A stretch of DNA of 23,767 nt from positions 1-23,767 of the forward strand of contig CAMLRG010000077.1 in assembly GCA_946482335.1 (NCBI GenBank), in the 5' to 3' direction. The DNA comes from an uncultured Duganella sp. GTDB taxonomy: Bacteria; Pseudomonadota; Gammaproteobacteria; Burkholderiales; Burkholderiaceae. The translations under genes and the position numbers were made by a program. Each line of letters starts with the position of its first letter. The first letter of the stretch is position 1. The notes under the pieces are model-generated. The model saw nothing but the letters and a program-made list of their open reading frames with translations. It was not told the DNA's origin and ran no database searches. Shown here in pieces: positions 1 to 8,760 of this stretch.

Positions 1-3
1 ATT

Positions 4-1233
4 ATGCAAAAATCAACTTCGCGACTGGAGCTGGTCGACGGGCTGCGCGGCTTTGCACTGCTGGCGATCATGCTGCTCCATAACATCGAGCATTTCGACC
101 TGGGTTTTGTGCCGCCCGGCGCGCCGGCCTGGCTGGCGGCCCTGGACGGGCGGGTCTGGGATGGCGCCTTCTTCCTGTTCGGCGGCAAGGCGTATGCAAT
201 CTTCGCCATGCTGTTCGGGGTGACGTTCTGGCTGCAGTTCGAACGCCGCGCCGCGCTGGGGCAGGATTTCCGTGCGCGCTTCACCTGGCGCATGCTGCTG
301 CTGTTTGGCTTCGGCATGGTGAACTCGCTGTTCTACGAGGGCGATATCCTCGCCATGTACGCGGTGCTGGCGCTGGCCTTGCTGCCGGTGGCGCGCCTGC
401 GCGATGGCGCGGTCTTCGCGGTGGCCTGCATGTTGCTGCTGCAGCCGCATTTGCTGCTGGAGATCGCGGCCGCGCTGCCCGATCCGCTGCGCGCACTGCC
501 CGACCCCGCATCGTGGGCCTACTTCGGCCGCGCCAACGTCTATCTGGCCGACGGTTCGCTGGCCCAGGTCATGGCGGGCAACCTCCAGAACGGCAAGCCC
601 GGCGTGCTGTTGTGGAGCTGGGAGAATGGGCGCCTGTTCCAGATCCCGGCGCTGTTCATGCTGGGCATGCTGGCCGCACGCCGCCAATGGTTCGCGCCGA
701 CGCCGGCCAACCGCCGCTTCTGGCTGCGCGTGCTGCTGGCCGCCGCCGCCGCGTTCGCGTTGCTGTTCGCGGCCAGGGCGGGGGTCGCGGGGCAGGGCGG
801 CGGCAAGGCGCTGTGGCGCCCGGTCGGCACGCTGCTCGCGTCCTGGTCCAACCTGGCCTTCATGCTGGTGCTGGTGGCCGCCATCGCGCAATTGTCCTGG
901 CTGCGGATCGGGGCGGCACTGCTGGCTGCCTTGCGGCCGTTGGGCCGCATGAGCCTGACCAGCTACGTCGTGCAATCGCTGGTCGGCACCGCTATTTACT
1001 ACGGCTGGGGGCTGGGCCTGTACCGCGTGACCGGCGCCACGGCTTGCCTGCTGGTGGGCATCGTGCTGGCGCTGCTGCAAAGCGTCTTCAGCGCCTGGTG
1101 GCTGCGCCGCCATGCGCAAGGGCCGCTGGAGGCGCTGTGGCACCGCTTGACATGGATTGGCGCTGACCGGGCCGCCGGCAGCAGCGCCAACGCCGCTGCC
1201 GGTGCGGCCGGCGCCGAAGGAGCCAAACCTTGA
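4..1233 (+). CDS. DUF418 family (YeiB-like) membrane protein
   Basis: A 409-residue polytopic inner-membrane protein. The N-terminus (residues 7-30, RLELVDGLRGFALLAIMLLH) and the C-terminal block around LGRMSLTSYVVQS (roughly 310-380, with GWGLGLY further on) are the two hallmarks of the YeiB/DUF418 family. Many long hydrophobic segments lie between them. The family is related to membrane acyltransferase-like proteins, but its biochemical role is not established, so no reaction is assigned. The ATG lies three bases inside the window edge, so its ribosome-binding site cannot be seen; the family-typical N-terminus supports this start. The stop codon overlaps the TTG start of the next gene (TTGA), which suggests translational coupling with the ThuA-domain gene. 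The last 25 residues are Ala/Gly-rich and probably disordered. Confidence 0.88.
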   Translation: MQKSTSRLELVDGLRGFALLAIMLLHNIEHFDLGFVPPGAPAWLAALDGRVWDGAFFLFGGKAYAIFAMLFGVTFWLQFERRAALGQDFRARFTWRMLLLFGFGMVNSLFYEGDILAMYAVLALALLPVARLRDGAVFAVACMLLLQPHLLLEIAAALPDPLRALPDPASWAYFGRANVYLADGSLAQVMAGNLQNGKPGVLLWSWENGRLFQIPALFMLGMLAARRQWFAPTPANRRFWLRVLLAAAAAFALLFAARAGVAGQGGGKALWRPVGTLLASWSNLAFMLVLVAAIAQLSWLRIGAALLAALRPLGRMSLTSYVVQSLVGTAIYYGWGLGLYRVTGATACLLVGIVLALLQSVFSAWWLRRHAQGPLEALWHRLTWIGADRAAGSSANAAAGAAGAEGAKP

Positions 1234-1964
1234 AAGCCTTGCTCGCGACCGCGCTGGCGCTGGCGTGCAGCGCCGCCCAGGCTGCGCAATTCAGCGTGCT
1301 GGTGTTCTCCAAGACCGCCGGCTGGCACCATGACTCCATCCCCGCCGGGGTGGCGGCGATCCAGGAACTGGGCAAGCTGCACGACTTCAACGTGTTCTGG
1401 ACCGAAGATGCCAAGCGCGCTTTCAACGAGCAGGAGCTGGCCAAGCACCAGGCCGTGGTCTTCCTGCTGACCAGCGGCGACATCCTCGACGCGCAGCAGA
1501 AGGCGGCCTTCGAGCGTTATATCCGCGCCGGCGGCGGCTACGTCGGCGTGCACAGCGCATCCGACACCGAATACGGCTGGCCGTGGTACACGCGGCTGGT
1601 GGGCCATATGTTCGACCACCACCCCGCCATCCAGAGCGCGGTATTGAAGGTCGAACAGCGCAATTTCCCCGGCATGGAACGTTTTGCGCCGCGCAACCTG
1701 GTGACCGAAGAGTGGTACGCCTTCAAGCCAGCCAGCGGCAAACTGCATTACCTGCTGACGGTCGATGAAGCGACCTATAAGCCGGGGCCCAAAGCGATGG
1801 GCGCCTTCCACCCGGTGAGCTGGTACCAGTACTTCGACAATGGCCGCTCTTTCTACACCGCGCTGGGGCACCTGCCGGCCAGCTATGGCGACCCGCTGCT
1901 GCGCCACCACCTGTATGGCGGCATTTACTGGGCGGCGACGGGCAACGGCTTCCAGGCGGATTGA
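1230..1964 (+). CDS. ThuA domain-containing secreted protein
   Basis: A 244-residue protein with an N-terminal signal peptide (about residues 1-18, ending AAQA-A) and a single ThuA domain. ThuA is a class-I glutamine-amidotransferase-like fold often linked to sugar (trehalose) use or found as a domain of glycoside-degrading proteins. Visible family features are VFSKTAGWHHDSI near the start, GGGYVGVHSASDTEY in the middle, and the WY and HPVSWYQ segments near the end. The TTG start is chosen because AAGGAG (1217-1222) lies 7 bases upstream and because TTG gives the complete signal peptide. It overlaps the stop of the DUF418 gene by 4 bases. The substrate is unknown. The signal peptide implies periplasmic action. 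Confidence 0.88.
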   Translation: MKALLATALALACSAAQAAQFSVLVFSKTAGWHHDSIPAGVAAIQELGKLHDFNVFWTEDAKRAFNEQELAKHQAVVFLLTSGDILDAQQKAAFERYIRAGGGYVGVHSASDTEYGWPWYTRLVGHMFDHHPAIQSAVLKVEQRNFPGMERFAPRNLVTEEWYAFKPASGKLHYLLTVDEATYKPGPKAMGAFHPVSWYQYFDNGRSFYTALGHLPASYGDPLLRHHLYGGIYWAATGNGFQAD

Positions 1965-1982
1965 CGCGCCTCGGCGCTATTG

Positions 1983-2012
1983 TTGCAAATGAAAATCATT
2001 CTCATGTAAAAT
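1983..2012 (+). promoter_or_regulatory. Fur box overlapping a sigma70-like promoter
   Basis: Positions 1985-2003 match the 19-base Fur consensus at 15 of 19 positions (core ATGAAAATCATTCTC). The palindromic form spans 1989-2005. It lies between a possible -35 (TTGCAA, 1983-1988) and -10 (TAAAAT, 2007-2012) separated by 18 bases. Fur bound here would block the promoter when iron is plentiful. The site is 57 bases upstream of the TonB-dependent receptor start. The Fur match is strong; the promoter hexamers are inferred. Confidence 0.82.
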
Positions 2013-2064
2013 CCTTGCCCGAACCTGCATAGCCAGCCCTTGCCAGCCAATGCATCAACCAGAC

Positions 2065-2080
2065 AAGGATGAATAAAGTG
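2065..2080 (+). promoter_or_regulatory. Ribosome-binding site that questions the receptor start
   Basis: AAGGA (2065-2069) runs directly into the ATG at 2069, leaving no spacer. The same AAGGA is 8 bases from an in-frame GTG at 2078, the usual spacing. The GTG start would remove only three residues (MNK) from the signal peptide, so either start gives a functional export signal. Confidence 0.5.
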
Positions 2081-4171
2081 CTGCGCAGAACTCCCATTGC
2101 GCTGGCGTTTGCGGTGGCATGGGGCTTGATGCCACCGGCTGCGCTGGCCCAGCAAGAAGCCACCATGCCCGAGGTGATCATCCACGGCGAACAGGAATCG
2201 GACAGCGGCTTCACCGCGAAGCGCGCCGCCAGCACCACCAAGTCGGACGCCACGCTGCTCGAAACGCCGCAATCGATTACCGTCATCACGCGCGGACTGC
2301 TCGATTCCATGCAGGCCAATACGATGGCCGAAGCCTTGCGCAGCGTGGCCGGGGTGGTGCCGGGCCACTTCGGCCGGCGCGGCTTCGACGACTTCATCAT
2401 CCGCGGCCAGCGCGCTTCGGAGTCGATCTACGTCGATGGCCTGCGCACCGCGCAATCGGTGCAGCTGCAGGAGGAAACGTTTGCCGCCGAGCGCCTGGAA
2501 GTGCTCAAGGGGCCGGCATCGCTGTTGTTCGGCAATGTGCAGCCGGGCGGCATGGTCAACGTGGTGAGCAAACGGCCGCGGCGCGACCCCTTCCTCGAAG
2601 CCGGCGTCACCGTGGGCAACGAGGGCTACAAGCAGGCGACCGTCGATGTCGGCCGCCCGCTCAGCGACAGCGGCCGCGCCGCATTCCGCATCAATGCCCT
2701 GGCGATGAACAGCGGCGACCCGACCGATTTCGTGTTCTTCAAGACGCGCTGGATCGCGCCGTCGCTGTCCCTGGACCTCGGGACGGCGACCAGCCTGACG
2801 CTGCTGGCCAGCCGCCATGAGCGGCAATGGCTGCGGCAGCAGGGCCTGTCGCCGCGCGGGACCATCCTGCCCAACCCTAACGGCCCGATACCGCTCAACC
2901 GCTTCATCGGCGAAACCGCCAACGGCGCCTACGATGTCGAACGCTCCCGCATCGGCTACGCGTTCGAGCACCGCTTCGCCAGCGGCTGGACGCTGCACCA
3001 GAATTTCCGCTGGGAGGAGTATGACGGCCTTGGCCCGGGCGTGTTCAACGGCAGCCTGCAAGCCAACGGTAGGCTGCAGAACCGCACCGTCAGCAACCGC
3101 GACTTCGAAGGCCGCCTGATGGCGATCGATACCTATCTCAACGGTGCAGTGGAAGCCATGGGTGCGCTGCACAAGCTGTCGTTCGGCGTCGACCGCAACA
3201 CGCCGCGCGAACGCTTCGCCATCACCCAGTGCACGCTGGCGGCGCTCGACCTGTACCAGCCGGTCTATGGCGCCCCCATCAAGTGCCCGGCCCAGGCGCA
3301 GTCCGATACCACCAGCCGGACCCCGCTGACCGGCGTCTACCTGCGCGACCGCGTCGCGCTCGGCGAGCGCCTCGGCCTGACCTTGGGCGTGCGGCGCGAC
3401 CGCGCCACCACGTCCACCGCCAACAACAAGACCGGTGTCGTGATTTCCAAGACGGACCTGGCCACATCGGGAACGGCCGGCCTCACCTACGAGATCGCGC
3501 CGGGCATCGCGGGCTATGCAAGCTATGCGAACTCGTTCCTGCCGGTGACGGGCACCGACTTCTCCGGTGCCTCGTTCAATCCGGAGACCGGCCGCCAGGC
3601 GGAAGTGGGCGTGAAGTTCCAGCGCGACGGCGGCCGCGTCAGCGCGACCCTGGCGGCCTACGACCTGCGGCGCCGCAACGTGACGACGGCCGATCCTGTC
3701 AACAACGGCTTCAGCGTGCAAACCGGCGAGGAGCGCAGCCAAGGTATCGAGGCCGAATTGGCGATGGACCTGAGAAACGGTTGGAACGTGCAGGGTGCCT
3801 ACGCCTATACCGCCGCCGAAGTGAGCCGCGACAACCGCCCGGCCAATCTCGGCAAGCCCCTGAACAACGTGCCGCGGCATAGCGCCAGCGTCTGGGCCAA
3901 CCACCTGGTGCGCGACGGTGCCCTGAAGGGTCTGGGATTCGGCATCGGCCTGCGCCATGAAAGCGATAAGCGCGGCTTCTCCTTCGATTACACGGTGGCG
4001 GGGTACACGGTGGCCGATGCTTCCGTGAGTTACGTCGGCAGCGGCTACCGCCTTGCGCTGAACGTCAAGAACCTGTTCGACAAGACCTATTTTGCCGGCG
4101 GCTTGAACAACAATGTGGTCACGCTCGGCGATCCCCGCCAGCTGCGCCTGAACGCCGTCTTCGACTTCTGA
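2069..4171 (+). CDS. TonB-dependent siderophore receptor
   Basis: A 700-residue outer-membrane receptor of the FhuA/FpvA-like ferric-siderophore class. A signal peptide (about residues 1-28, ending AALA-QQ) is followed by the plug domain (about 50-160: TPQSITVITR, then DDFIIRGQRASESIYVDGLR, then RLEVLKGPASLLFGNVQPGG) and a beta-barrel ending in the typical C-terminal phenylalanine (NAVFDF). The late segment with ALNVKNLFDKTYF is the usual last-strand signature. Length is normal for the family, and there is no extra N-terminal signalling domain, so it is not a sigma/anti-sigma transducer. The Fur box upstream indicates iron repression. The ligand cannot be read from the sequence. The start may be GTG 2078 (see the separate entry). 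No siderophore synthesis genes lie nearby, so uptake of a foreign siderophore is plausible. Confidence 0.93.
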   Translation: MNKVLRRTPIALAFAVAWGLMPPAALAQQEATMPEVIIHGEQESDSGFTAKRAASTTKSDATLLETPQSITVITRGLLDSMQANTMAEALRSVAGVVPGHFGRRGFDDFIIRGQRASESIYVDGLRTAQSVQLQEETFAAERLEVLKGPASLLFGNVQPGGMVNVVSKRPRRDPFLEAGVTVGNEGYKQATVDVGRPLSDSGRAAFRINALAMNSGDPTDFVFFKTRWIAPSLSLDLGTATSLTLLASRHERQWLRQQGLSPRGTILPNPNGPIPLNRFIGETANGAYDVERSRIGYAFEHRFASGWTLHQNFRWEEYDGLGPGVFNGSLQANGRLQNRTVSNRDFEGRLMAIDTYLNGAVEAMGALHKLSFGVDRNTPRERFAITQCTLAALDLYQPVYGAPIKCPAQAQSDTTSRTPLTGVYLRDRVALGERLGLTLGVRRDRATTSTANNKTGVVISKTDLATSGTAGLTYEIAPGIAGYASYANSFLPVTGTDFSGASFNPETGRQAEVGVKFQRDGGRVSATLAAYDLRRRNVTTADPVNNGFSVQTGEERSQGIEAELAMDLRNGWNVQGAYAYTAAEVSRDNRPANLGKPLNNVPRHSASVWANHLVRDGALKGLGFGIGLRHESDKRGFSFDYTVAGYTVADASVSYVGSGYRLALNVKNLFDKTYFAGGLNNNVVTLGDPRQLRLNAVFDF

Positions 4172-4207
4172 GGCGCGCAGCATTTCCTGGCCATCCGCGC
4201 TTCACGC

Positions 4208-4213
4208 TATACT
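4208..4213 (+). promoter_or_regulatory. Possible -10 box for the sensor diguanylate cyclase
   Basis: TATACT lies 27 bases upstream of the TTG start, in the 69-base gap after the receptor gene. The -35 region is poor (TTCCTG at 4184-4189, 18-base spacer). It suggests the cyclase may have its own promoter in addition to read-through from the Fur-controlled gene. Confidence 0.35.
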
Positions 4214-4240
4214 TGCTCTTTTGGAAACCGGAGGAGCAGT

Positions 4241-7156
4241 TTGCGTATTTCCCGCCTGGCCGCTGCATGCGCCATGTCCTGGGCCCTGGCGTGCCCGGCC
4301 GCTTCGCCGGTTCTGGACCTGGGCAGCCACCAGTTCCGCAGCTGGGCGGTCGAGCAAGGCTTGCCGCATATGGCGGTGCATGGCATCCGCCGCGACGCCA
4401 CCGGCGCGCTCTGGATCGGTACCGAGCAGGGCCTGGTGCGCAGCTATGGCAGCGAATTCGAAGTATTCCGCAGCAGCGACACGCCGGCCCTGGGCGCCAA
4501 CTGGATCCGCGCCCTGGAGCTGTCCGGCCCGCGCCTGTTTATCGCCACCCAGAAGAACCTCGCCTGGTGGGATGGCCAGCGTTTCGCGGCCGTGCCGGGC
4601 AGCGGACAACTGGGCACCTTCCGCAGCATGGCGGCCGACCCGGCGGGCAAGCTGTGGATCCTGGCTGACCGCCTGAGTTCCTGGGACGGCAAGCAGCTCC
4701 ACACCTACCATGACCTGCCCGGCGTGTTCACCGCCATGGGCCTGGCCGGCGCCACACCGACCCTGGCCGACAACGATGGCCGGCTGTGGGCCTTGCCGCA
4801 AGGGCGGCTGGAGGCACTGCCGCTGCGCCTGCCCAACGGCGACACCCAGGTCAAGCAAATGCTGTGGCAGGGCGGGCAGTGGTGGCTTGGCACGACCAAG
4901 GGCTTGCTGCGCTGGTCGCCGGCCCAGGGCGGACCGGCCCGGCACGTCGGGGAAGGGCGCGCGCCGGTCGACCAGCTCAGCCTGGACCAGGCGCAGCGCG
5001 TCTGGGTGCTGGCCGGCAGCGGCGTGCAAGTGTTCGAGGATGGACGCGAAGTGGCCGTGCTGCCGCCGGGCGCCCTGTCGGCGCAGGGCACGCCGCGCGC
5101 ACTGCTGGCCGAAAGCCTGGATGCGTTCTGGATCGGCAGCATGAGCGTGGGCTTGCGCCACTACTGGAACGGCCCGACCCGCGCCTTGCAGCAGGAAGTG
5201 CGCGGCCGGCCGCTGCAGATCTGGGCCTATGCGCAGACCAGCCACGGGCTGCTGGTCGGCACCGACCAGGGCATCTGGCGCAGCGACGGCGAGCGCATGG
5301 AAGCGTTCTACAATGGACCGGAACTGGCCAACGAACTGGCTTATTCGATGCTGGAGGACCGCCAGGGCCGGCTATGGGTCGGCACCCGCCACGGCCTGCT
5401 GCGCATGGAGCAGGGGCGCATGCGCAGCATCGCCAGCTTCGACGGCATCCAGGTCAATTCCCTGTTCCCGCGCGCCGACGGCAGCCTGCTGGCGGCCACC
5501 ACGCAGGGCATGTACGCGCTCGACGCGGCGGGGCGGCATGCCGAGCGCCTGTTCCGCCAACAGTTGCCCGGCACGGTCAGCCTGTTCCAGGAAGCGGGCG
5601 ACGGCAGCTTGTGGATCGGCGCCGCCAACGGCTTGTGGCGCTGGCGCGGCGATACCTTGCAGCCGCAGGCCGAGGCGCAACTGGGCCAGGCCCTGGTCAT
5701 GTCGCTGGCGCCATGGGGCAAGGATGGTTTGCTGGTCGGCACCTACCAGCATGGCTTGCACGCCATCGGTCCCGCCGGCCATCGCCGCTGGCTGCAAAAG
5801 GATGGCTTGCCGTCCGACAGTGTCATCACGCTCAACCAGCACGACGGCTGGTACTGGGCCACGCACTTCGATGGCGTGTTCCGCTTCCGGCTGTCGCAGG
5901 ATGGCGGTGCGCCGCTGGTGCAGATGCTGCACGTGGACCCCGGCAATGCGGCCGGCCGCAACCGCATCCGCTGCTGCAACGGACTGGGACGCGACAAAGG
6001 CCACCTGGCGCCCCCTTACCATTGGTCGGCCAGCCTGGCCGGCGCGGTGCGCACGCGCCTCGACGTGCCGCCGCCGGCGCTGCCGCAAGTGGTGCTGCGC
6101 AAAGTGGTACAGGATGGCGCGGCGCGCGAACTGGAAGTGGCGTTCGAGGGCGTCGAATTCCGCCTCCCCGAGCAATTGCAATACCGCTACCGCCTGCCGC
6201 CATTCCAGCAGGAGTGGAAGGAAACCGGCAAGCGCCGCGCCGCCTATTTCACCAACCTGCCCTCGGGCGAGCTGCAATTCGAAGCCCAGGCCAGCTGGGA
6301 TGGCCAGCATTGGGGACCGGCCGCCACGGTGCCAGTGCGTTTCGCGCCGCGCTGGAGCGAGCGCTGGCCGGTGCGTGCCGGCCTGCTGCTGCTGGCGGGA
6401 CTGGGCGTGTATGGCAGCATGCAATGGCGCTTGCGGCGGGTGCGCACGCGCAGCCACCTGCTGCAGCGCGAAGTGGAGCGTCATACCGATGCACTGCGCG
6501 CGGCCAATTCCAAACTGGAGAACCTGAACCGCTCGCTGGCGCAGGCCAGCGTGACCGACCCCTTGACCGGCCTGCATAACCGCCGCTTCGTGCAGCAGGA
6601 ATTGCCTGCCGTGCTGGCGCGCCTGCGGCGCGAACGCGCGGCCGGGGAGGTGGCCCCTGTGCTGGGCGTGCTGCTGGTCGACATGGACCATTTCAAGCAG
6701 ATCAACGATGGCTTTGGCCACGCCACCGGCGACGCCGTGCTGCAGGGCGCGGCCGCAGGCTTGCGTTGCGTGGTGCGCGGCGAAGACCATGCGGCGCGCT
6801 GGGGCGGGGAAGAGTTCCTGCTGCTGGTGCACGCCAGGGACGTGCAGGAATTGTGGGCATTGGCGCGGCGCGTGCACGCCGCGCTGGCCGAGCATGCGGG
6901 CGGCACGCCGGCCGGCCCGGTCACGGCGTCGCTCGGCATCGCCGTGCTGCCGCTCGATCGCGGCACGCTCGACGAGCGCAGCTTCGACCATGCGCTGAAG
7001 CTGGCCGATTACGCGCTGTACGTGGTGAAAAGCGAAGGGCGCGACGGCAGCGCCCTGGCCGAGCCGGGGCCCGGCCTGGCGTGGCCCGAGGGCGTGGGCG
7101 CCGACCTGCTCAAGGCGTGGCACGCCCAGGGCCGTTTGCGCATCGTGCGCGGCTGA
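4241..7156 (+). CDS. Periplasmic propeller sensor / Y_Y_Y / GGDEF diguanylate cyclase
   Basis: A 971-residue one-component sensor predicted to make cyclic di-GMP. Order: signal peptide (about 1-22); two-component-regulator propeller repeats (about 35-590, recurring LWIGT/LWVGT-G-LLR units such as GALWIGTEQGLVR and GRLWVGTRHGLLR); a Y_Y_Y-type beta domain (about 625-690); one membrane span (about 708-728); a short coiled linker; then GGDEF (about 765-940). The active-site motif is GGEEF at 855-859, and the inhibitory I-site RxxD (RGED, 846-849) sits the standard five residues before it, so product-inhibited catalysis is expected. The TTG start is set by GGAGGAG at 4230-4236. This propeller architecture resembles sensors of extracellular sugars or polymers; the ligand is unknown. 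It follows the siderophore receptor in the same direction, 69 bases away. Its stop abuts the convergent tautomerase gene with no gap. Confidence 0.9.
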   Translation: MRISRLAAACAMSWALACPAASPVLDLGSHQFRSWAVEQGLPHMAVHGIRRDATGALWIGTEQGLVRSYGSEFEVFRSSDTPALGANWIRALELSGPRLFIATQKNLAWWDGQRFAAVPGSGQLGTFRSMAADPAGKLWILADRLSSWDGKQLHTYHDLPGVFTAMGLAGATPTLADNDGRLWALPQGRLEALPLRLPNGDTQVKQMLWQGGQWWLGTTKGLLRWSPAQGGPARHVGEGRAPVDQLSLDQAQRVWVLAGSGVQVFEDGREVAVLPPGALSAQGTPRALLAESLDAFWIGSMSVGLRHYWNGPTRALQQEVRGRPLQIWAYAQTSHGLLVGTDQGIWRSDGERMEAFYNGPELANELAYSMLEDRQGRLWVGTRHGLLRMEQGRMRSIASFDGIQVNSLFPRADGSLLAATTQGMYALDAAGRHAERLFRQQLPGTVSLFQEAGDGSLWIGAANGLWRWRGDTLQPQAEAQLGQALVMSLAPWGKDGLLVGTYQHGLHAIGPAGHRRWLQKDGLPSDSVITLNQHDGWYWATHFDGVFRFRLSQDGGAPLVQMLHVDPGNAAGRNRIRCCNGLGRDKGHLAPPYHWSASLAGAVRTRLDVPPPALPQVVLRKVVQDGAARELEVAFEGVEFRLPEQLQYRYRLPPFQQEWKETGKRRAAYFTNLPSGELQFEAQASWDGQHWGPAATVPVRFAPRWSERWPVRAGLLLLAGLGVYGSMQWRLRRVRTRSHLLQREVERHTDALRAANSKLENLNRSLAQASVTDPLTGLHNRRFVQQELPAVLARLRRERAAGEVAPVLGVLLVDMDHFKQINDGFGHATGDAVLQGAAAGLRCVVRGEDHAARWGGEEFLLLVHARDVQELWALARRVHAALAEHAGGTPAGPVTASLGIAVLPLDRGTLDERSFDHALKLADYALYVVKSEGRDGSALAEPGPGLAWPEGVGADLLKAWHAQGRLRIVRG

Positions 7157-7378
7157 TCAAGTGGTCCCGGCCTTGGCTGCCGCATTGGCACGCAGGGTGG
7201 TCACGTTGTCATAGCCGATGCCCCAGTTGTCGGTTTCCACCTCGTCGATGATGACGAAGGTGGTGGCCGGGTTCTTGTTCAGCACCCGCTGCAGCAGCTC
7301 GGTCGAGCCCTTGATCAGGGCCAGTTTCTGTTCGGCGGTGACGCCTTCCTTGGTGACGCGGATATTTACGTACGGCAT
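7157..7378 (-). CDS. 4-oxalocrotonate tautomerase family protein
   Basis: A 73-residue small tautomerase. The proline right after the initiator Met (MPYVNIRVTKEG) is the catalytic base of the family once Met is removed. Family-typical features follow: a helix (AEQKLALIKGSTELLQRVL), then TTFVIIDEVETDNWGIGY. These enzymes interconvert keto and enol forms of small acids or related substrates as oligomers in the cytoplasm; the true substrate is unknown. AAGGAG (7386-7391) lies 7 bases before ATG. The first 13 bases overlap the end of the MFS gene, so the two are probably translationally coupled. The stop codon forms, with the stop of the facing gene, the palindrome TGATCA. Confidence 0.92.
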   Translation of the reverse strand: MPYVNIRVTKEGVTAEQKLALIKGSTELLQRVLNKNPATTFVIIDEVETDNWGIGYDNVTTLRANAAAKAGTT

Positions 7379-8760
7379 AGTGACTCTCCTTGGGTTGACA
7401 GTGGTGGTTTGATGCAGCGCCAGGCGAGCAGGGCGCCCAGCAGCAATAGTACGGCGGCAATGGCCAGCGCGGTTGCGATGCCGCGCGTGGCGGCGCCCGG
7501 CCCCGGTGCGGCGATCAGGGCGCCGAACAGCGCCACGCCCATGGCACCGCCGACCTGGCGCGCCGCGTTCAGCACCGCCGAGGCGGTACCCGCCTGGCTG
7601 CGCTCGACGGCGGACAGGATCGAGGTGGTCATGGCCGGCACGGCCAGGCCCATGCCGCCCGGGATCAGCACCAGCCCCGGCAGCATTTCCAGGAACGTGG
7701 CGTGCTCCCCCATGCCCAGGATGGCCAGCAAGGCATATCCCGCGGCGCCCAGCAGGCCGCCGGCAACCATGGGCAGGCGCTGCCCCGCACGCGCCTGCAG
7801 GCGGCCGCTGGCGATATTCGAGAAGATGAAGGTGCCCGTCAGCGGCAGGAACACCAGGCCGGCGTGCAGCACGGAGAAGCCGCGTACTTTCTGCAGGTAG
7901 AAGCTGAGGACGAAGATCACGCCGTAATAGGCGAAGTTGACCTGCACCCCGAACAGCACCGCGCCGGAAAAGCCGGCATCGCGGAACAGGCCAAGCGGCA
8001 GCATGGGCGCCGCGCTGCGGCGCTGGCGGCGCAGGAACAGGGCGCCCGCCACCACGGCTATCAGCAAGGCGCCCTGCAGCAGGTGGCTGGCAAAGCCCAG
8101 GGAATGGAATTCGATCACGGCGCCAATGAAGGCGGTCAGCGCGATGATGGCCAGCACCTGGCCGGCCAGGTCGAAGGCGCGCGCCGGCTCCTTGCCGCGC
8201 AGGGGCGGGACCACGCGCAGGGTGAGCCAGAAGCCCAGTACGCAGATCGGGATATTGACCCAGAAAATGCTGCGCCAGCCGGCAAGGCTCATCAGCAAGC
8301 CGCCCAGCACGGGACCGGCCGCGATCGACACGCCGCCCGCCGCCGTCCACCAGGCGATGGCCTTGGCCAGCTGGGCGCGGTCGTGGGCGTATGCGGCGTT
8401 CAGGATGGCCAGGGAACTTGGCACCAGCAGCGCGGCGCCGACGCCTTGCACGGCGCGCGCCAGGTTCAGCGCGAGCGGCCCGGGCGCCAGCGCGCAAGCC
8501 AGCGAGGCCAGCGTGAACAGGGCAAACCCCGCCAGGAACACGCGGCGCGCGCCGAAGCGGTCGCCCAGCACGCCGGCCGAGAGCAGGAACACGGCGAAGC
8601 CCAGGGTATACGCGTCGACCACCCACTGCAAGGCGCTGACGCCTGCGCCCAGCTCCTGCCCGATGGCCGGCAAGGCGACGTTGACGATGGTCACGTCCAG
8701 TTGCACGATGATGAAGGCGAAACTGGCGGCCAGCAGGATGATGGGCGAGGGCGTGTTCAT
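7366..8760 (-). CDS. MFS drug-efflux transporter, DHA2-like
   Basis: A 464-residue multi-span inner-membrane exporter from the ATG at 8760. The early segment FIIVQLDVTIVNVALPAIGQEL matches the DHA2 (EmrB/QacA) motif in helix 1. The loop LGDRFGARRVFLAG is the MFS motif A between helices 2 and 3, and GVSIAAGPVLGGLL is the antiporter motif C in helix 5. It probably exports a small organic or toxic compound using the proton gradient. An in-frame GTG at 8784 would add eight residues (translated as MKAYIVHS); ATG 8760 is preferred because MNTPSP leads straight into helix 1, but neither has a strong ribosome-binding site. It ends inside the tautomerase gene and is divergent from a LysR regulator, the standard arrangement for a regulated efflux unit. 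Confidence 0.88.
   Translation of the reverse strand: MNTPSPIILLAASFAFIIVQLDVTIVNVALPAIGQELGAGVSALQWVVDAYTLGFAVFLLSAGVLGDRFGARRVFLAGFALFTLASLACALAPGPLALNLARAVQGVGAALLVPSSLAILNAAYAHDRAQLAKAIAWWTAAGGVSIAAGPVLGGLLMSLAGWRSIFWVNIPICVLGFWLTLRVVPPLRGKEPARAFDLAGQVLAIIALTAFIGAVIEFHSLGFASHLLQGALLIAVVAGALFLRRQRRSAAPMLPLGLFRDAGFSGAVLFGVQVNFAYYGVIFVLSFYLQKVRGFSVLHAGLVFLPLTGTFIFSNIASGRLQARAGQRLPMVAGGLLGAAGYALLAILGMGEHATFLEMLPGLVLIPGGMGLAVPAMTTSILSAVERSQAGTASAVLNAARQVGGAMGVALFGALIAAPGPGAATRGIATALAIAAVLLLLGALLAWRCIKPPLSTQGESLCRT

Noticed and set aside
1925..4183. A 752-codon open frame on the minus strand
   Set aside because: It lies opposite the TonB-dependent receptor, whose family signatures are clear. 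Its low-complexity composition (Ala, Arg, Gln, His, Gly) is that of an antisense shadow in high-GC DNA.
5372..7123. A 583-codon open frame on the minus strand
   Set aside because: Antisense shadow of the sensor diguanylate cyclase.
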